7,880 bases of DNA from CANHEE01 sp043777755. Its GTDB lineage: Bacteria > Bacteroidota > Bacteroidia > Chitinophagales > Saprospiraceae. Below, piece after piece: positions 5,449-7,880 of this stretch. The stretch is taken from assembly GCA_043777755.1 (NCBI GenBank), contig JAYWHK010000234.1, positions 1-7,880 of the forward strand. Reading direction: 5' to 3'. Position 1 is the stretch's first letter; each line of letters opens with the position of its first letter. The position numbers and the translations under genes were made by a program. Under the pieces are notes generated by a model. That model made no database searches. It was not told the origin of the DNA and worked only from the letters and a program-made list of their open reading frames with translations.

Positions 5449-6213
5449 TTGGACAACTTAAAAGAGTATCTCGACGATTGTGTTTTTCGCTTTGAAAAAC
5501 CTGATTTCATCGCCAATGACCCGATTGGGATTCCACACCGTTTTACCCAATTACAAGACATCGAAATTATCGGTTTTTGGACGGCAATGTTGGCTTGGGG
5601 TCAGCGAAAAACCATCATCAACAGTGCCAATAGACTTGTTGAGTTGATGGACGGTGCGCCATTCGATTTTATTTTGAACCATCAAGAACAGGACAGAGCT
5701 AAGTTTGAATCGTTCAAACACCGTACTTTTCAAGCCTTAGACACCTTGTATTTTCTGGAATTTTTTCAACAGTTTTATAAAAAAAACAACTCCTTAGAAA
5801 CAGCTTTTGCTCGACACTTAAAGCCTGATAATCAAACAGTTGAACCAGCATTGATAGGTTTCCACAATGATTTTTTTGCCCTTGACAATGCACCTCAACG
5901 CACTCGAAAACACATCGCTACACCTGACCGAAACTCCTCTTGCAAACGCTTGAATATGTTTTTGCGGTGGATGGTTCGCTCTGACGAAAAAGGTGTTGAT
6001 TTTGGTTTGTGGAAAAATATTCAAACAGCTCAATTGCTCATGCCTTTGGACGTTCATGTAGAGCGTTTTGCTCGAAAATTTGGACTGATTCAAAGGGACA
6101 AAACCGATTGGAAAACGGTAGTAGAACTAACCGAAAACCTACGAAAATTCGATGCCAATGACCCCGTTAAATATGATTTTGCGCTTTTTGGACTGGGCGT
6201 AATGGAAAAATAG
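5449..6213 (+). CDS. TIGR02757 family protein (DUF2400), function unknown
   Basis: This 254-residue protein is about full length for the family, which is widespread and mostly single-copy in Bacteroidota. Recognisable blocks are FIANDPIGIPHRFTQLQDIE (20-39), an LAWGQRKTIINSANRL helix (48-63), RLNMFLRWMVR (167-177), MPLDVHVERFARKFGL (198-213) and DPVKYDFALFGLGV (238-251). The LDVHV segment and helical pattern recall the HhH-GPD DNA glycosylase fold, but that is only a resemblance and no reaction is known. The start is TTG 5449: a stop at 5416-5418 lies upstream in frame with no ATG between, and the residues after TTG match the usual N-terminus. It ends 9 bases before the next gene, which suggests one transcript. 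Confidence 0.88.
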   Translation: MDNLKEYLDDCVFRFEKPDFIANDPIGIPHRFTQLQDIEIIGFWTAMLAWGQRKTIINSANRLVELMDGAPFDFILNHQEQDRAKFESFKHRTFQALDTLYFLEFFQQFYKKNNSLETAFARHLKPDNQTVEPALIGFHNDFFALDNAPQRTRKHIATPDRNSSCKRLNMFLRWMVRSDEKGVDFGLWKNIQTAQLLMPLDVHVERFARKFGLIQRDKTDWKTVVELTENLRKFDANDPVKYDFALFGLGVMEK

Positions 6214-6222
6214 ACTCTTACA

Positions 6223-7740
6223 ATGCAGACAATACGACAATTTTTTTCTACTGATTTTACACCTTATTTTTTTCAAGAAAAACAAGAAAAAAACAAGTCA
6301 AATGTCTTGTTTTACGTCTTATTTTTAAGTATTTTTTTTGCTTTAAAAACCAATTTTCACGAGTGCTGGAAAGATGAATGGCAGGCTTGGTTTGTTGCAC
6401 GAGATATGTCGTGGAGCGAAATGTTGGGCTTTTTGTACTATGAAGGTCATCCTTCGCTGTGGTATATTTACTTGAAAGTTATCACAGGTATAAAAAGTAG
6501 TTTTTTACCTTTTTTAAGCGATGAAATTGTTTTACAATCAGCGCATTTTGCTTTATTCGCAGCATTTTCTTACTGGATTCTATTCAAAATGAATTTTTCC
6601 AATATTGTAAAATATGCGCTTTTATTCGGTTTTTACTTCGGTTTTGAATATGGAATGGTCAATCGTGGCTATATTTTGGTTTTGTTATTGACTTTTATGG
6701 CAGCCACTTTTATCCAAAAAGACGATACAAAAATATGGAAATTAGCACTCACGCTATTGCTACTTTGTCAAACCGAAGCGCAAGGTGTAATTGTCGCTTG
6801 TGGTTTATTGTTGTATCTTTTATTGAAAAAATATTTTTCAGAAGGAATAAAAAATACCATACAAAACATTGACATTCAACTACTTATAGGAAGTATTGTT
6901 TTAGGAATTGGGCTTTTTGTAGCAACAATTTTTCCGAGAGGATATGCCGAAGATTTGGCAAGGGCTTACAATAGCAATCAAAAAGGCATCGGAGAAAGTA
7001 TGACAATCGCTTTTCAAGGCTTGCTGGCAAATACGTTCTGGATTGGCGCAATTGACAATACAAATGTTTTTGGCATAAGTATTTTAGGCATTGGTTTAAG
7101 TATTTTATTGGCGACGGGCTTAGTTTATTTTTTTAAAGAAAAAAGAAATTTATTGCTCACTTTTTTGCTTACATTTTTGGCATTTTATGTTTTTGCAGCG
7201 TTTATTTTTGTTGGAGGTGTGCGACAATGGGGCATTTTATTGGTATTTTTCTTTGCTTTATTTTTTATTGGTCAAAAAGAAAACTTAAAAATAAATGGCA
7301 TTAAACTATTGATTGTCAGCAGTATATTGGCTTTTCAATGCTATTACAATGGCTTGGCTTGGTACAAAGAAATACAATATCCGTTTTCTAATGCAAAGGC
7401 TTGCGCTACTTTTTTGAACGAACAAAAAATCCCTTCAAAAGTGCCGATTGTTGCCATAAATCCATTTGAAACAGGTGTTTTGAATGGCTATTTGGATAGA
7501 AATCTTTATGCTTTACCAAAAGGGGAAACTTTTACTTATTTCCGTTGGTTAGAAAAGGTCTATCTGCCAAGCGAGGCCGAACTTCGCCTATTTTCAGACT
7601 ACAAAAAAGTGAACGGTATTGTCATCGTTACCAACAATCAGCTACCCGTTCAGCGTTATCCGAACTTACAATTGTGGAAAAAATTTGACGATTATAGCAT
7701 TAAAGGAGAAAATTTTTGGGTCTATACCTTGAAAAAATAA
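6223..7740 (+). CDS. Multi-pass membrane protein, probable GT-C-fold glycosyltransferase-like
   Basis: This 505-residue protein has about nine or ten hydrophobic segments (for example ~28-43, 100-121, 128-160, 168-198, 218-237, 281-303, 309-331, 336-350, 360-378) followed by a soluble C-terminal domain of ~120 residues. After the first membrane segment comes a loop with CWKDEWQAWFVARD (D51, E52) and EGHPSLWYIYLK (74-85). An acidic pair in the first outer loop is the hallmark of lipid-phosphosugar-dependent GT-C enzymes, with catalysis on the periplasmic side. The donor and acceptor cannot be told from sequence. It starts 9 bases after the TIGR02757 gene and is probably cotranscribed. It appears complete. 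Confidence 0.7.
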   Translation: MQTIRQFFSTDFTPYFFQEKQEKNKSNVLFYVLFLSIFFALKTNFHECWKDEWQAWFVARDMSWSEMLGFLYYEGHPSLWYIYLKVITGIKSSFLPFLSDEIVLQSAHFALFAAFSYWILFKMNFSNIVKYALLFGFYFGFEYGMVNRGYILVLLLTFMAATFIQKDDTKIWKLALTLLLLCQTEAQGVIVACGLLLYLLLKKYFSEGIKNTIQNIDIQLLIGSIVLGIGLFVATIFPRGYAEDLARAYNSNQKGIGESMTIAFQGLLANTFWIGAIDNTNVFGISILGIGLSILLATGLVYFFKEKRNLLLTFLLTFLAFYVFAAFIFVGGVRQWGILLVFFFALFFIGQKENLKINGIKLLIVSSILAFQCYYNGLAWYKEIQYPFSNAKACATFLNEQKIPSKVPIVAINPFETGVLNGYLDRNLYALPKGETFTYFRWLEKVYLPSEAELRLFSDYKKVNGIVIVTNNQLPVQRYPNLQLWKKFDDYSIKGENFWVYTLKK

Positions 7741-7857
7741 TGCACACAACGGATATTGGTGATTAGATATTTAGATACTAAAAAAATTATGTACTGGCAA
7801 ATTAAGAAGGATTTAGCACACGAATTATCGCAGATAAAATCAATAAATTGATTTCAC

Positions 7858-7876
7858 TCACGGATTTTCACGGATT
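7858..7876 (+). repeat. Tandem TCACGGATT repeat at the window edge
   Basis: TCACGGATT occurs at 7858-7866 and again at 7868-7876, a 10-base period. Similar TCACGGATTT-type runs are common in Bacteroidota intergenic DNA. The window ends four bases later, so the full extent is unknown. No gene is supported in 7741-7880. Confidence 0.45.
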
Positions 7877-7880
7877 CCCT

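Noticed and set aside
5298..5495. 65-residue frame with a hydrophobic stretch (YWIGFLIQFLCLSVF)
   Set aside because: It overlaps the well-supported TIGR02757 start in another frame, has no family match, and lies in AT-rich intergenic DNA that gives such frames by chance.
5551..6093. Two minus-strand frames of 60 and 91 residues
   Set aside because: Both are antisense shadows of the TIGR02757 gene.
7741..7775. TGCACACAACGGATATTGG as a possible second attC R'' end
   Set aside because: Only a partial match to the complement of the core at 4751, and no right arm is visible in the window.
1..7880. CRISPR array, tRNA or rRNA genes
   Set aside because: No regularly spaced repeats of CRISPR length and no tRNA cloverleaf or rRNA sequence was recognised on either strand.

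Overview
The window is AT-rich DNA that fits a member of the Bacteroidota. Three things point there: a Bacteroidota-type promoter element (TAnnTTTG) before the first reading frame, a TIGR02757/DUF2400 gene, a family found mostly in that phylum, and weak or absent Shine-Dalgarno sequences. All recognisable genes lie on the + strand.

Positions about 1-4760 are accessory DNA and hold the decayed remains of an EcoRI-type restriction-modification system. A frame at 255-488 matches the first ~77 residues of the EcoRI adenine methyltransferase. It then jumps, out of frame, to residues close to that enzyme's C-terminus (481-543), so the catalytic middle is gone. Next comes an intact 931-residue SF2 helicase (594-3389) with an N-terminal nuclease-like domain and a homing-endonuclease-associated repeat, followed by a very acidic 62-residue protein (3519-3707). 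After these a second, diverged copy of the methyltransferase C-terminus appears (3708-3830). It overlaps the start of a close EcoRI endonuclease homologue (3803-4600), which keeps every catalytic and recognition residue I can check. This endonuclease has no ATG start: alignment with EcoRI runs gaplessly back to an ATT at 3803, just after two stop codons. The window therefore holds an EcoRI-like endonuclease gene with no working partner methylase, and a helicase module nested between methylase fragments. No GAATTC site was seen anywhere in the 7,880 bases.

This block may be one integron-type gene cassette. The sequence at 154-169 is the near-perfect reverse complement of 4617-4632. The latter opens an attC-like imperfect inverted repeat (about 4617-4758) ending in a GTTATGT core. 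No integrase is in view, so this is an inference.

Positions 4795-7740 look like ordinary or flanking DNA: a DUF1330-family protein, then a probable two-gene operon of a TIGR02757 protein and a multi-pass membrane protein resembling GT-C glycosyltransferases, 9 bases apart. The last 140 bases carry no gene that I can support.
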